The notes beneath the pieces are model-generated. The model saw nothing but the letters and a program-made list of their open reading frames with translations, was not told the origin of the DNA and did no database searches. From contig NZ_JAOEAL010000001.1 of NCBI RefSeq assembly GCF_029835735.1, forward strand, positions 2,232,001 through 2,296,000: a DNA stretch of 64,000 bases, in the 5' to 3' direction. The position numbers were made by a program, and so were the translations under genes. The DNA is from Shewanella sp. GD04112. GTDB lineage: Bacteria > Pseudomonadota > Gammaproteobacteria > Enterobacterales > Shewanellaceae. Below are positions 42,122 to 51,407 of this stretch, piece after piece (position 1 is the first letter of the stretch; the number at the start of each line of letters is the position of its first letter).

Positions 42122-44638
42122 TTATTTCAACGCTTCTGGGACGATAGGGTAGTTATCCCATACTCGACCATCGCTCATTGAACGCACCAGCTTGATATAT
42201 TCAGCGTGGGTCCAGGCGAGCGGGGTGGCGGAGTTAGTGCCTTGGCCGAGTTGATATTGGTAGCGTGTGGCGTTACCCACACCGTCCCATGCTTGCTCGG
42301 GGAGCATTAGACCCGCGTTGGCGAAGGTTTCCATCCCTTGTACATAGGTATTGATAAGCTGCTGTTTGGTTTGCTGCGCGTGAACACCGCTTAGCTCTCC
42401 CTTAGCGCTGGCGAGGGCCAATTCAAAATGGCCACGCTCGCCGGTGAAGAAGGGCCATACGCGGCCGCGTTGGTTGTCGCTATTACTGCCTGATTCGGCG
42501 TAGTTTGCGCCAGTGAGGATATCTTCACCGTAGCCATCGTTACCGTAACGTCTAAACCCAGGAACACTGCTGCCATCTTTTGCAGTAAAGTTGTATTTGA
42601 GGCGTAAATTGTCCTCAAGCTCAGTGTTATCCACCAGCGCTAGGCTTTGATTAATCAGCTTATCGGTGGCGCCACGCACGCCGTAGCGCACCAGCTCTAA
42701 AAAGCCGCCATCGAGGATCTGACGTTGATCTAATCCCGCACGACCATTATTAGCGGCGAGTTGCTCGGCGGTGTTTGGTTCGCCATTCGGGCTTAATCGC
42801 AGATAATAAGGCGCCTTAATGCCTTGGCTATCGGTAAGCAAACCTTGGGTCGTCACTAAGTGTTTTTCAAGTTGTTGATTAAGCGTTTTAGCGGTTGCGA
42901 GATAACGCTGACTGGCATCGCTGTCGTTTACTGCCTTAGCAATATCACTCGCGGCCACTAAGCCTGCGATCACTGCGGCCGTGGTGGAGGGCGAATAACC
43001 AGCTTGTTCTTCCCAACGTTCTTGCTGGGTTTTCGGTGGCGTAATTTGCGTGTGATTCCAGTCAAGATTCACCTCTCCGCCGCTGACTAAAAATTCCGCC
43101 GCGGCTTTTAGCATCTCTTGATACCAATGGCTCAGTTCCGCTTGGCTGAGTACGCCTGCCTGCCAGAGTTTCCAGCCGAGCATGATCGGCATCGCCGTTT
43201 GGTCGAGCTGTACGCCCACCCATTCGATTTGGCCATCCACATGGGTCTTTTGTAAGAACCAACCGGGCGTGCCACTATAGCCTGGAGTTTTGTCACTCAC
43301 TTGCACCTTTTTAAGGTACTCAAAGGCGACTTTAGGCGTTTGTGTATCGCCCATGGCGAGAAATGCCATGGCGCACTGGTAAAAGTCTCGGGGCCAAACG
43401 GCCTTGTAGCCCGTGCTGGGTGTGACAGCAGGGACGGTATCGCCCCAAGGATTAGAAAGCGAAGCGATAAGGGCGCCCGCATAGGTTTTATCTTCCTGCG
43501 CCTTGAGTACCATGGCACTGGTATACAGCAGCTTGCCATTATCCGTGGTGCTCTGTGCCATATCAGGCATCGCGGGTAGCGATTGTAAATAACTGTGCCA
43601 ACCGGCGTTGTATTGGCTCAGCACTGCATCATACCCCGCCGTTAAGCTGGCGTTGGCATTGGCTAAACTGCTGGCTTCATCCTGGCCAAAACCAATCGCC
43701 AAATTCACATTAAGAGGTTGATTAGCTTGGAGTGCAGGATAACTGGCGGTAAAGGCAATGTTGCCTTGAGTGGGCTTTTCAGCGTTGCTGGTGGCCTGAT
43801 ACAGGGTATCGAGCTTACCGTTATCGGCTAAATCGGCCAAACCGTCGGATACACCGACAAAGCCCGTAGTCGCCTGCGTAAAATCGATATCCGATTTCAC
43901 CGTCATTACGCTGCTGTGGGGATCATTGGTGCGAGCAATAAGGGCTTGATGATCGATTCTGCCAATATCATTCGCGCCTGCATTATCGATATGGGGGTTA
44001 ACGTATAAATGCGGTGTGATGCCTGCTTCAAAAGCGGTAAACGTCACGCGCATCATCAGCGTATCGCGGTCGGGATCGGTAAAGATATGTTTTTCTATCT
44101 GATACTTACCTTCAACATCGCGATTGATAATCTTATAGGCCAAGGATTGTGGGCGGCCATTGGCATCGGTATCTAAGTATTCAATGCTGCTGATAGTGTT
44201 GTCTTTTTCGGTATCGACAAAGCCATTGCCTGTGATCACAAATTGCAACTCTTTGAGCTGAGCATTATGAATAAGGCCGTACATGGTCTCGGTTAAAATC
44301 CCCTGTGCGACGGAGAACCACACTCGGCTAATGGGATTTTGGATGCTGTCTTGGTATTGCCCCTGAGTATAAGGCTCATAGGAGGTGCCGATACCGGTTT
44401 TGCCGGAAAACGCCCAGGTTGGGGCTTTGCCGGGGGCGCCGGGGGCAATCTGTGCGTCTGTGACTTTGATGACGGCCGCTGTTGATGAGTCTGCATTGGT
44501 GGCCGAGGGTGAGCAGCCCGTTAAGCTGGCAACGCCGATAAGGCTTGCGGCAATTGCGAGCGCAATCGGCTTACGAGTTAAGTTGCGGCGGTCAGTTAAG
44601 CTGCGAGCCTGCAGTGAAGGTACTGTTGTCGATGCCAT
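42122..44638 (-). CDS. GH15 glucoamylase (glucan 1,4-alpha-glucosidase), lipoprotein
   Basis: An 838-aa secreted glucoamylase releasing glucose from maltodextrins. The N-terminus has a lipoprotein signal with lipobox SLTGC, so it is probably membrane-anchored. An N-terminal beta domain (glucodextranase N-like, from about 50 to 300) is followed by the (alpha/alpha)6 GH15 domain. That domain has VWPRDFYQCAMAFLAMG, WEEQAGYSPSTTAAVI (general acid region) and LPEQAWDG (base region). ATG at 44638 is used; a TTG at 44662 is in frame. It sits 129 bases downstream of the permease gene, probably in one operon. Confidence 0.88.
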   Translation of the reverse strand: MASTTVPSLQARSLTDRRNLTRKPIALAIAASLIGVASLTGCSPSATNADSSTAAVIKVTDAQIAPGAPGKAPTWAFSGKTGIGTSYEPYTQGQYQDSIQNPISRVWFSVAQGILTETMYGLIHNAQLKELQFVITGNGFVDTEKDNTISSIEYLDTDANGRPQSLAYKIINRDVEGKYQIEKHIFTDPDRDTLMMRVTFTAFEAGITPHLYVNPHIDNAGANDIGRIDHQALIARTNDPHSSVMTVKSDIDFTQATTGFVGVSDGLADLADNGKLDTLYQATSNAEKPTQGNIAFTASYPALQANQPLNVNLAIGFGQDEASSLANANASLTAGYDAVLSQYNAGWHSYLQSLPAMPDMAQSTTDNGKLLYTSAMVLKAQEDKTYAGALIASLSNPWGDTVPAVTPSTGYKAVWPRDFYQCAMAFLAMGDTQTPKVAFEYLKKVQVSDKTPGYSGTPGWFLQKTHVDGQIEWVGVQLDQTAMPIMLGWKLWQAGVLSQAELSHWYQEMLKAAAEFLVSGGEVNLDWNHTQITPPKTQQERWEEQAGYSPSTTAAVIAGLVAASDIAKAVNDSDASQRYLATAKTLNQQLEKHLVTTQGLLTDSQGIKAPYYLRLSPNGEPNTAEQLAANNGRAGLDQRQILDGGFLELVRYGVRGATDKLINQSLALVDNTELEDNLRLKYNFTAKDGSSVPGFRRYGNDGYGEDILTGANYAESGSNSDNQRGRVWPFFTGERGHFELALASAKGELSGVHAQQTKQQLINTYVQGMETFANAGLMLPEQAWDGVGNATRYQYQLGQGTNSATPLAWTHAEYIKLVRSMSDGRVWDNYPIVPEALK

Positions 44639-44767
44639 ATTCTTCAAAATCTCCCCAATCAATAGATGGTGCTAATTGCGATTTATTCTTGTTGTAAGCT
44701 ATGTGGTCATGCGTCTTGGCGTTTAGTTGCCCAAACGCCAAGGGTGCCGAGTTGTAGGATCTGCGAT

Positions 44768-46363
44768 TTACGCTTGAGTGTGCTGAGTATTCGGTTGCTC
44801 AACAAAGAGCACGGCAATCCCGGCGCAGAGCATCAGAACGCCGCCAGTGATCAGGGCGTAGATGGGCTGACCATCAAATAATCCATTAAGAATTAAGCCT
44901 AAAACACTGGCCGCGAGCAGCTGTGGGATCACGATAAAGAAGTTAAAAATCCCCATATACACCCCCATCTTTTTCGGCGGTAAGGCGCCAGATAACATGG
45001 CGTAGGGCACGGAGAGAATCGAGGCCCAAGCGATACCCACGCCAATCATGGGTAGCCATAACAGACTGGGATCTTTGATAAAATAGAAACTGATCAACCC
45101 AAACCCGCCGCAGAACATATTAAAGGTGTGGGTCAGTTTGATGCCGATACGTTTAGCAAGCAGTGGGATAAACAGGGCCGCAATGGCCGAAAATCCATTG
45201 TAGGAGGCGAACAGTACGCCCACCCAATCGGCACCATCGTTATAGGCCTTAGACAACACATCGCTGCTGCCAAAATGATAGGACGTCACCGCCGAGGTGG
45301 TGTAAATCCACATCGCAAAGAGCGCGAACCAAGAGAAAAACTGCACTATGGCTAACTGATGCATGGCCTTAGGCATATGGAATAAATCATCGACCACATT
45401 AAAGACAATGCCCAGTTGCGCGCGCTGTGAGGGCGTTGATTTGCCTAAACGCAGGGCGCAGTAAAGTTGCAATGGGCCAAAGGCAAAAATCCCTAAGGTT
45501 AAAATATACAGCTGCTTATCTAAATCCTGTGTCAACACCGCAAGCGTTAGCAGTGCGCCTACAGCCATCCAAACGATAGCGGCAAATTGATAATTCTTGT
45601 GGGTGCGTGTGCGGTTTTGTTGCTCATCTATGCCTGCGTCAGCATTGCCATGGAAGGCGGCAAGTTCATCGGGGGAATATTCTTTGGTAGACACAACAGT
45701 CCAAGCCACGCTAAGAAACAGCACTGCGCCGCCAAAATAGAAGGCATAACGCACCGAATCGGCTATTTCGCCCGCGGGCGCGGTATTGGCGACAGCAAAG
45801 AAGTTGCTGAGAATATAGGGCAGGGCCGAGGCCACAACCGCGCCGATGCCGATAAAAAAGCTTTGCATAGCATAGCCTTGAGTGCGCTGCTTGGGGGGTA
45901 AATTATCCCCCACAAAGGCACGGAAGGGTTCCATGGCGATATTGATTGAGGCATCCATAATCCACAGCATGCCCGCGGCAATCCATAACGTAGGGGAATG
46001 CGGCATCACAAAAATTGCGAGAGTCGTACAAATGGCGCCGATTAAAAAATACGGCCGGCGGCGACCTAAGCGCCCCCAAGTGTTATCGCTCAGATAACCA
46101 ATAATAGGTTGAACCAGTAGACCCGTTAACGGTGCAGCAATCCACAGAATAGGAATATCATCGATAGAGGCGCCAAGGGTTTGGAAAATGCGGCTGACGT
46201 TGGCATTTTGCAACGCAAAGCCGAATTGGATCCCCAAAAAGCCAAAGCACATATTGAAGATTTGCCAGAAATTCAGCTCGGGTTGCACCCTATGCACGGC
46301 GCGCTGCGCCACCTTGGGCGAGAAATTCTCTAATGGGGTAACCGTTTGTTGATCCGCGGACAT
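44768..46363 (-). CDS. MFS sugar permease (GPH type), probable maltose/maltodextrin transporter
   Basis: A 531-aa, 12-helix MFS/GPH-type transporter. NFWQIFNMCFGFLGIQFGFALQNANVSRIF opens helix 1, PLTGLLVQPIIGYLSDNTWGRLGRRRPYF is the loop 2-3 signature (D-x-x-x-G-R-x-G-R-R-R), and IAMEPFRAFVGDNLP follows. The adjacent glucoamylase and the related operator shared with the GH97 gene suggest maltose or maltodextrin as substrate. The ATG at 46363 has GGGAAG before it; the open frame to 46435 has none. Confidence 0.85.
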   Translation of the reverse strand: MSADQQTVTPLENFSPKVAQRAVHRVQPELNFWQIFNMCFGFLGIQFGFALQNANVSRIFQTLGASIDDIPILWIAAPLTGLLVQPIIGYLSDNTWGRLGRRRPYFLIGAICTTLAIFVMPHSPTLWIAAGMLWIMDASINIAMEPFRAFVGDNLPPKQRTQGYAMQSFFIGIGAVVASALPYILSNFFAVANTAPAGEIADSVRYAFYFGGAVLFLSVAWTVVSTKEYSPDELAAFHGNADAGIDEQQNRTRTHKNYQFAAIVWMAVGALLTLAVLTQDLDKQLYILTLGIFAFGPLQLYCALRLGKSTPSQRAQLGIVFNVVDDLFHMPKAMHQLAIVQFFSWFALFAMWIYTTSAVTSYHFGSSDVLSKAYNDGADWVGVLFASYNGFSAIAALFIPLLAKRIGIKLTHTFNMFCGGFGLISFYFIKDPSLLWLPMIGVGIAWASILSVPYAMLSGALPPKKMGVYMGIFNFFIVIPQLLAASVLGLILNGLFDGQPIYALITGGVLMLCAGIAVLFVEQPNTQHTQA

Positions 46364-46512
46364 GCAACTTCCCTTCAGTAGCGGGCAGCGGGGCTGCCTT
46401 GAGTCATTTATCGTTATAATGTGTGGCCTATTCAATGGCCTTTGCTCAGTTTTACGCGTGTTGTGCTAGCTTCCCAAACGTGCATCAGCGCTTGACCGTG
46501 TGGGTGAAAAAA

Positions 46513-46549
46513 TGGCGAATATACCTCTCCCTCAGAAGCATATTCGCCA
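46513..46549. repeat. Inverted repeat TGGCGAATAT / ATATTCGCCA
   Basis: Ten-base perfect arms at 46513-46522 and 46540-46549, 17 bases apart, 150 bases upstream of the permease start. It could be an operator or an mRNA leader structure; no known motif was recognised. Confidence 0.5.
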
Positions 46550-46727
46550 ATAAATTCATTTTCATACTCAATGATGCAAATGCTCAATAGCAGAAAAGAA
46601 CCTAAGCCTGACAGCTATCCTCAAAGGCAACCACCAGAAACGACCTCACAGTGTTCAACCCCACAAGCAGAGGGTGAAACTAGCGAATTTATAGTAGCCG
46701 CAGCGCCAATTGACGCACAACCGCTTA

Positions 46728-46739
46728 CATACGTATTCA
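46728..46739. promoter_or_regulatory. Putative maltodextrin-regulator operator (permease side)
   Basis: CATACGTATTCA, with the palindromic core ATACGTAT, is shared exactly with the region upstream of the GH97 gene. LacI-family operators of sugar regulons have this form; the regulator gene is not in the window. Confidence 0.6.
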
Positions 46740-47104
46740 TCATTCCTTGATAACCCTGGCGAAACAGCCCTGTAACTAATAGTGTGTGGATTTTACGTGA
46801 GGCGTGGATGGGTTTAAACCCTCGATTTATCCTGTTATCACATCGGTGGGGGGCGTTCAGAACCTTGCTCCATGGGTCACTCGCGCTGTGATGAAGGGCT
46901 ATGCATTCAATCCACTCAGATATGTGGGTAAGCACGTGGCTCATCTTTCAGCTTAATCAACAGACTCATCTTTATAGGCTATTGATAGCGAAAGTATAAT
47001 GCATCACTATGTCGCCAGACTTTACCGACTTGCCGCCATTGATGTTTGTGGCAAGAGCAATTGAGAATTCATTCTGGCTTGTTATTACGCCATTAAGGAA
47101 CGCT

Positions 47105-47398
47105 ATGTTTGTTATTACTTTAACCTACAAAAAACCGCTGGCCGATGTGGAACTGCATTTGGCGGCCCATATTGCCTATCTCGATGAATATTATGCCAAG
47201 GGCACCTTTATCGCCTCTGGCCGTAAGGTACCCCGCACAGGTGGAGTGATCCTTGCCAAAGCGGATAATCGCGCCGAGCTTGAAGCCATTGTCAAACTCG
47301 ACCCCTTCTATATCGAAGAGGTGGCCGAATTTGAGGTGGTGGAATTTGTCCCCACTCGAGCCGCAGCAGGTTTAGAGCCGTTGATTGAAGTGATTTAA
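47105..47398 (+). CDS. YciI-like protein
   Basis: A 97-aa protein of the YciI/DGPF-like dimeric alpha-beta barrel family. MFVITLTYKKPLADVELHLAAHIAYLDEYYAKGTFIASGRK and the DPFYIEEVAEFEVVEF end are typical. A conserved histidine (AAHIAYLD) and aspartate sit in the cleft. The frame is open upstream to 47009, but AAGGA before the ATG at 47105 and the family length fix the start. It is cytoplasmic; the reaction is unknown. Confidence 0.87.
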   Translation: MFVITLTYKKPLADVELHLAAHIAYLDEYYAKGTFIASGRKVPRTGGVILAKADNRAELEAIVKLDPFYIEEVAEFEVVEFVPTRAAAGLEPLIEVI

Positions 47399-47468
47399 TG
47401 GCCTTTAAGTCTGTCATAGAGGCTGATATCGGCAGGCTAGATTTCGTCGCTTTAGCGAAAGGTGCCAA

Positions 47469-48410
47469 ATGCTGAGATTGGGTATTTCATCCCGCTTAAC
47501 TAGCACAGCGGAACGCGATAAGAAGGATTTGATGGATCAAATTTGCAATGAGTTACAACAGGCAAAGGTTTTTAAAACCTTTTCAGACACTGGTGAAGGT
47601 GCGCATTTTTACCATGCTAATGGGTTTCCATTGGGTGTTTATGCGCCCTTATTAGCCAAGTTGCAGCAAGCATTCAGCCTGAGTGCACTCGAGTTAAGAC
47701 CGACATGGCCCGATGTTGGTTTGCCGCCTAAGCGCCGAGATTGGCAGCTATATGCCGATGATTTGATCTCGCATATAGAACAACATTGCAGTGCGCCAAT
47801 TGTGGGCATAGGCCATTCGATGGGAGCAACCAGTACTATTCTTGCCGCCAGCAAAAGACCCGATTTGTTTAAGGCATTGGTCCTTATTGAACCCGCAATG
47901 GTATCGCGCTCTATCGCTTGGTTTGCCAAGTTAATGCCTAAATCACTAATGTATTTTACTGCGCCCGCAAAAAACACCTTAAAGAAGCGCGATATGTGGG
48001 AAAGCCGTGAGCATTTTCTTGAATATTGCAAAATGAGTAAGCTATACAAACGCTTTGATGATGAGGCGTTTACCGCCTTAGCCCAATTCGGGGTTTATCA
48101 AAACACTGATGGACAGTTCACGTTGAAGTTTCCTAAACAGTGGGAAGCGCATAATTACACTCAACCGCCGAATGTATTATCGATATTGCAGCAGCTAAAG
48201 CTTCCCTGCGTCGCCATCAGAGGGAAACCGTCAGTTTTCTTTTCTGAAGCCACTTGGCAGCGCTGGCAACAGCTCGCGCCAGACACAGTGTTTTTAGAAG
48301 ATAAGCGGTATGGACATCTGCTGCCATTAGAAGATCCCTCAGCCTGCGTTAGCCTTATCCAAAGTGGACTCGCTGAATTGCACCGAAACGGAAGGTATAA
48401 ATTAGTCTGA
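47469..48410 (+). CDS. Alpha/beta hydrolase
   Basis: A 313-aa alpha/beta hydrolase. HFYHANGFPLGVYAPLL is the oxyanion region, GIGHSMGATSTILAA the nucleophile elbow, and the histidine is in DKRYGHLLPLE near the C-terminus. ATG at 47469 has AAAGG upstream; ATG at 47532 also has AAGGA and gives a shorter form beginning MDQICNEL. The product has no signal peptide. It lies 70 bases after the YciI gene on the same strand, but no functional link is evident. Substrate unknown. Confidence 0.82.
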   Translation: MLRLGISSRLTSTAERDKKDLMDQICNELQQAKVFKTFSDTGEGAHFYHANGFPLGVYAPLLAKLQQAFSLSALELRPTWPDVGLPPKRRDWQLYADDLISHIEQHCSAPIVGIGHSMGATSTILAASKRPDLFKALVLIEPAMVSRSIAWFAKLMPKSLMYFTAPAKNTLKKRDMWESREHFLEYCKMSKLYKRFDDEAFTALAQFGVYQNTDGQFTLKFPKQWEAHNYTQPPNVLSILQQLKLPCVAIRGKPSVFFSEATWQRWQQLAPDTVFLEDKRYGHLLPLEDPSACVSLIQSGLAELHRNGRYKLV

Positions 48411-48597
48411 GCATGCATTTAGCGGTAACGACCAAAGCGAAAAAACGAACTAACAATCGCGGCGAGCCAAGATGCTAAAGGCCATTTTTTCGCACAGGCA
48501 GGGTGAATTTATCCGATATTCTGCGGCCTAGTTTGATATTATGCCGTTTTGCCCTCGAAACCTTACGCAGGTTTCCGCTGTATGAGTCCCGCTTTTT

Positions 48598-49605
48598 ATG
48601 TCTATTCAAACGCTGTTATCGACGGCTCTGGCCAAGCGCCATGATTTTTTACTGCAAGCAGAACAAGACCATACCGATTGTTTTCGGGTGTTCCATGGCA
48701 CAGTCGAAGGTGTCAGTGGCTTGAATGTCGATCGCTACGGCGATAATTGGTTAGTGCAGAGTTTTCACCAAACCTTAACCGATGCGGAATTAGCTGAAAT
48801 TGTGGAAGTGCTCACCCAAGAAGTGGCTCTGCCTGTGGTGTATAACGATCGCTCCGCTGGTCATTCCCGCGTGCTCAATGCATTAAGCCCTGAACTGGAT
48901 GATATTGCCTGTGCGGAGTTGGTAATGCAGGAAAATGGGATCAAATTCACCACTAAGCTGCGCCACGAAGGACAGGATCCGCTGCTATTTCTTGATATGC
49001 GTATTGGTCGTGAATATGTGCGGGCACATAGCCAAGATAAAACCGTGCTGAATTTGTTTTCTTATACCTGTGGTATCGGAACCGCAGCTGCCATGGGCGG
49101 CGCAGAACGAGTTGTGAATGTTGACTTTTCCTCCTTTGCACTCGCCGCAGGGCGAACCAATGCCGAGTTAAACCAAGTGTCAGAGGTATGTGAATTTGTG
49201 CAGAGTGATGCGTTTCCGGCCCTGCGCCAATTAGCAGGTTTAAATGTGGGCGGACGTCGTAATCAAAAATTGCCGAGTTACCCCAAATTGCCGCAAACCC
49301 AGTTTGATCTGGTGTTCCTCGATCCTCCTCGTTATGCCAAGAGTGCCTTCGGAATTGTCGATTTGGTTAATGATTACCAAGGGTTATTTAAACCCGCGTT
49401 ATTATCAACCAAGGCCGGTGGCACAATCGTGTGTTGCAATAATGTCGCCAAAGTTGACCGACAAGATTGGTTTGATAGCCTAGTACGCTGCGTTGAAAAA
49501 CAAGGCCGAGGCGTGACTGAGCACACTTGGCTCGATCCCCATGAGGATTTCCCGTCATTCGATGATAATCATCCACTTAAAATTGTCGCGTTGACCTTAA
49601 ACTAA
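48598..49605 (+). CDS. Class I SAM-dependent RNA methyltransferase (RlmI-like)
   Basis: A 335-aa methyltransferase related to 23S rRNA cytosine methyltransferases (RlmI/RlmK type). It has FHGTVEGVSGLNVDRYGD at the front, KFTTKLRHEGQDPLLFLDMR, the SAM-binding VLNLFSYTCGIGTAAAMGGAE, and motif IV VFLDPPRYAKSAFG. It is shorter than RlmI (396 aa) and lacks most of the N-terminal PUA domain. The exact target base is not deducible. Confidence 0.83.
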   Translation: MSIQTLLSTALAKRHDFLLQAEQDHTDCFRVFHGTVEGVSGLNVDRYGDNWLVQSFHQTLTDAELAEIVEVLTQEVALPVVYNDRSAGHSRVLNALSPELDDIACAELVMQENGIKFTTKLRHEGQDPLLFLDMRIGREYVRAHSQDKTVLNLFSYTCGIGTAAAMGGAERVVNVDFSSFALAAGRTNAELNQVSEVCEFVQSDAFPALRQLAGLNVGGRRNQKLPSYPKLPQTQFDLVFLDPPRYAKSAFGIVDLVNDYQGLFKPALLSTKAGGTIVCCNNVAKVDRQDWFDSLVRCVEKQGRGVTEHTWLDPHEDFPSFDDNHPLKIVALTLN

Positions 49606-49690
49606 CGACATAGCGATACGAACGACACAGTGATATTAACAAGCAGGGCACCCGATTCGGTGCCCTGTTTATTTGTCGATTTATGTGCCA

Positions 49691-50140
49691 CTAGATGGGT
49701 TGTAAATGGAAGGCGATCGCGACGCGGTTCCAACCATTAATGGCGATGATTAGGCAGGTGAGATCGACAATTTCTTTCTCAGAATAATGCTCGGCGAGCG
49801 CGGCATATTCACTGTCGTGTACCGGCGATTGGGCGACGCGGGTTAAGGTTTCGGTCCAGCGCAGCGCTGCTTGCTCCCGTGCATCAAAGAGATCATCGAC
49901 TTCGTGCCAAGCGGCCAGTAAATCTAAACGCCGCTGGGTTTCACCATCGTGGCGCGCCTCCTCGGCGTGCATTCGCTGACAAAACGCGCAGCCATTGAGC
50001 TGCGATGCCCTAAGCTTGACTAAATGCACCAATAATGGCGAAAACGCCGAGTCAGCCGCCGCTTTATCTAGGCTAATGAGTGCTTTGGCGAGTTCGGGTT
50101 GGAGTTGGTAAATCTGTTGGCGTGGAATTCGTTCTGACAT
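49691..50140 (-). CDS. AhpD-like carboxymuconolactone decarboxylase family protein
   Basis: A 149-aa all-helical protein of the AhpD/CMD family. The redox motif is NGCAFCQRMHAEEARHDG (C-x-x-C with the downstream histidine), typical of alkylhydroperoxidase-like proteins. ATG at 50140 has AGGAGG seven bases upstream, so it replaces the longer frame. The AraC regulator gene ends 36 bases upstream on the same strand, so the two are likely co-transcribed. Confidence 0.9.
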   Translation of the reverse strand: MSERIPRQQIYQLQPELAKALISLDKAAADSAFSPLLVHLVKLRASQLNGCAFCQRMHAEEARHDGETQRRLDLLAAWHEVDDLFDAREQAALRWTETLTRVAQSPVHDSEYAALAEHYSEKEIVDLTCLIIAINGWNRVAIAFHLQPI

Positions 50141-50176
50141 AAAGCCTCCTGTAAGTTGAGGCTTCAATCTAAGGGC

Positions 50177-51061
50177 TTAATCGGGCGTTTTATTGGAGAT
50201 TTGCGACATCTTGCGTTTTTTATATTGCCCCGGTGTTTGCTGCATTACCCGCAAAAAATGCTGGTGTAGGTGGGCTTGATCGTAAAATCCACAATCGAAG
50301 GCCACTTGCGCGAGACTAAGGGATGGCGATTGGCTCAATAAGTTGCGGGCGATTTTGACTCGATTCAGCTGCAATAATTGCGCGGGCGATAAACCCGTTT
50401 CCTGCTTAAATTTACGTTCAAATTGGCGCCGACTCATGGGGAGTTGCCCGTAAAACGTGTCTAAATTGGCTTGGGTGTGGATGAGTCGAGGTAAGGTTGC
50501 GGGGACTAGACTCATTCGCGTCGATAAGCTTAAGTCTAATTGCTTCGCTCGTTGCAATAGCCAGCATTCCACGAGGGCGATACGCTCGCTAGGCTGTGAT
50601 GTGTCGACGAGTTGGTATAAGAGCGCCGTTAAACCCACGATGGGCCACTGGGTCACATCGATAACGTTTGTTGTCGTATCGACGCGGATAGCGGCTAGCT
50701 CAAGACCCAATAAATGGAAGGCGCCACCGGGCTGAAAACGCACCGTAATTTGCTCGGTACCCGGTGCGAAGCTGTGATAATGCCGCTGCTGTCCCGAGTA
50801 AAAATACGCTAAAGGCGTATCGCCAGTACCGGGTGATGGTAAATAGAAATGCAGGCTTGTGCCGCCGTCAGGATAGAAGCTTTGTTCGATTGACTGTGGT
50901 AAATCCGCTGCGACATGCAAATGAAAAAAACGCTGCACCCAAGGACGCAGTGGGGCAATGGCTTGAAAATGATTAAAGCCTAAGTGGGCAAATTGGGTCT
51001 CGAAACGCTTAAAACTGCGCATTTCGAGTTCATTAGCCGTGTATCGCAAGGTCGTCACCAT
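50177..51061 (-). CDS. AraC family transcriptional regulator
   Basis: A 294-aa regulator. The N-terminal sensor (FSLSPDGGTSLHFYLPS-like, QITVRFQPGGAFHLLGLEL) belongs to the DUF6597 type seen beside AhpD-like genes. The C-terminal AraC domain has MSRRQFERKFKQETGLSPAQLLQLNRV and LAQVAFDCGFYDQAHLHQHFLRVMQQTPGQYKK. It starts at ATG 51061; a later ATG (MRSFKRF) is possible. It probably controls the downstream AhpD-like gene. Confidence 0.87.
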   Translation of the reverse strand: MVTTLRYTANELEMRSFKRFETQFAHLGFNHFQAIAPLRPWVQRFFHLHVAADLPQSIEQSFYPDGGTSLHFYLPSPGTGDTPLAYFYSGQQRHYHSFAPGTEQITVRFQPGGAFHLLGLELAAIRVDTTTNVIDVTQWPIVGLTALLYQLVDTSQPSERIALVECWLLQRAKQLDLSLSTRMSLVPATLPRLIHTQANLDTFYGQLPMSRRQFERKFKQETGLSPAQLLQLNRVKIARNLLSQSPSLSLAQVAFDCGFYDQAHLHQHFLRVMQQTPGQYKKRKMSQISNKTPD

Positions 51062-51270
51062 TAAGCATTGGGGGAGTTTAGCTTAAGCTAACTTAAGGCA
51101 ATTTGCATCTGTGTCGCGTGTGACTCAGTAGTGGAGGGCAGTGGTACTGCTTACATGCAATCCGCCAACGGTTGTAAGGCGCTGTAACTCAAATTTAAGC
51201 AACTCAAACTAAGTGACTAAAATAAAGGAACTTAAACAAAGTAACTTAAACAAGTAACGAAGTGGCTCAA

Positions 51271-51310
51271 TAAAAAAATAGTCACCAAGAAGGGTTTCTC
51301 GGTGACTATT
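51271..51310 (-). terminator. Terminator of the GH97 gene
   Basis: AATAGTCACC (51277-51286) pairs with GGTGACTATT (51301-51310). On the minus strand the hairpin is followed by TTTTT, as expected for the upstream GH97 gene. Confidence 0.75.
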
Positions 51311-51340
51311 GTAATGACTACTGTCGCTAGGATTGCTGTT

Positions 51341-51372
51341 GCAATAGTCACTGTCGCAATAGTGACTATTGC
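51341..51372. repeat. Second hairpin with GTGACTATTG
   Basis: GCAATAGTCACT (51341-51352) pairs with AGTGACTATTGC (51361-51372), 12 bp. It repeats the stem sequence of the neighbouring terminator. Confidence 0.6.
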
Positions 51373-51407
51373 TCGGGGTTTTTAAGCGTTCATGTTAGCG
51401 CTTGTCG

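Larger units (their letters stand above)
46364..47104. other. Long regulatory region upstream of the permease gene
   Basis: About 740 bases with no convincing gene. It holds an inverted repeat at 46513-46549 and the CATACGTATTCA operator at 46728-46739. The first 140 bases before the permease start contain no recognisable sigma-70 promoter of high quality. The last 100 bases lead to the YciI gene on the plus strand. Confidence 0.55.
51062..51407. other. Intergenic region with repeated stem-loops
   Basis: About 345 bases without a gene. Low-complexity AACTAAGTAACTTAA-like stretch at 51190-51260, then the GH97 terminator at 51271-51310 and a second hairpin at 51341-51372. Several copies of GTGACTATTG or its complement occur. 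Confidence 0.55.

Noticed and set aside
46621..46944. A 107-aa open frame on the minus strand upstream of the permease gene
   Set aside because: No recognisable family, biased composition, no Shine-Dalgarno, and it covers the operator CATACGTATTCA. It is more likely non-coding.
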